A stretch of DNA of 64,000 nucleotides, taken from the NCBI GenBank assembly GCA_964454025.1, contig CAYVRP010000022.1:1-64000 (forward strand), written 5' to 3'. The number at the start of each line of letters is the position of its first letter. Position 1 is the stretch's first letter. The translations under genes and the position numbers were made by a program. The notes under the pieces were generated by a model. That model was not told the origin of the DNA and ran no database searches. It saw only the letters and a list, made by a program, of their open reading frames with translations. This document shows, one piece after another, positions 63,925-64,000 of the stretch. The stretch comes from JAFGBI01 sp964454025 (GTDB lineage: Bacteria > Myxococcota_A > Polyangia > Polyangiales > Polyangiaceae).

Positions 63925-64000
63925 GTCGAGCCAGGGGAAACCTCGAGCCGCGACCCCGCCCGCGAGGCCGCCGCTCGAAATCGTCGTTCCGGTGCGGCGC
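63914..64000 (+). CDS. Possible start of a further gene, cut by the window edge
   Basis: A GTG at 63914 overlaps the last 11 bases of the ATPase-TPR gene and opens a frame that stays open to the end (29 codons). It reads MPGRSSQGKPRAATPPARPP then LEIVVPVRR. A Pro/Arg-rich start followed by a hydrophobic strand would fit a signalling or regulatory domain protein, but the visible part is too short to assign a family. It may be a shadow. Confidence 0.3.
   Translation, partial: MPGRSSQGKPRAATPPARPPLEIVVPVRR

Overview
The window is about 64 kb of very GC-rich bacterial DNA (about 70% or more by eye), densely coded on both strands. It uses many GTG starts and at least one forced TTG start. The gene content fits a myxobacterium, probably of the Polyangia group of Myxococcota. 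Pointers are a GldG/DUF4340 ABC-export pair, a 3465-residue TPR protein, a PEGA protein, many lipoproteins and secreted cysteine-rich proteins, an H1-like Lys/Ala protein, and an ATPase-TPR signalling-type protein. The taxon is an inference: there is no rRNA gene or other taxonomic marker, and I saw no tRNA, CRISPR array, insertion sequence or prophage.

Layout. 1-1.9 kb: the end of a GldG-type gene and a DUF4340 gene (+). 1.9-6.2 kb (-): a sulfatase-superfamily lipoprotein, two small envelope proteins, and polyphosphate:AMP phosphotransferase. 6.5-18.7 kb (+): the giant TPR protein, then a membrane-anchored PEGA protein. 18.8-28.4 kb: a complete classical menaquinone block. Eight genes on the minus strand (ubiE/menG-menF-menD-menH-menB-menA-menC-menE) overlap by 4 nt at all seven junctions. 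A convergent hot-dog thioesterase could supply the DHNA-CoA hydrolase step. 28.7-31.7 kb: a UvrD/PcrA-type helicase (-), then an AT-richer promoter region driving an 84-residue histone-H1-like protein (+) that ends at a strong hairpin.

31.9-41.2 kb: a predicted lipoprotein with four Tudor-like modules, a ThiF/MoeB-like protein downstream of ilvD, a secreted esterase-like protein, a long-chain acyl-CoA synthetase, miaB with a gamma-carbonic-anhydrase-like gene, and thiS. 41.4-48.9 kb: a VanW protein, an L,D-transpeptidase, two tandem secreted SUMF1-like paralogues without FGE catalytic cysteines, and a 609-residue aromatic-repeat secreted protein that overlaps hisS. 48.9-54.2 kb: hisS, ruvX-mltG and transketolase. 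54.3-56.2 kb: a DUF433 gene and a lipoprotein built on a C-x-G-x-C array. 56.4-61.0 kb (-): accD-folC-glmM-nagZ, a lipid, folate and amino-sugar operon. 61.3-63.9 kb: an ATPase-TPR protein, and at the edge the possible start of another gene.

Most of the window is housekeeping: quinone, branched-chain amino acid, folate, fatty acid and cell wall metabolism. The unusual material is the secreted and structural accessory proteins, and two enzymes that lack expected residues. GlmM has DGDAAR in place of the usual DGDxDR metal loop. The ThiF-like protein lacks the usual cysteine and has an unrecognised C-terminal domain.
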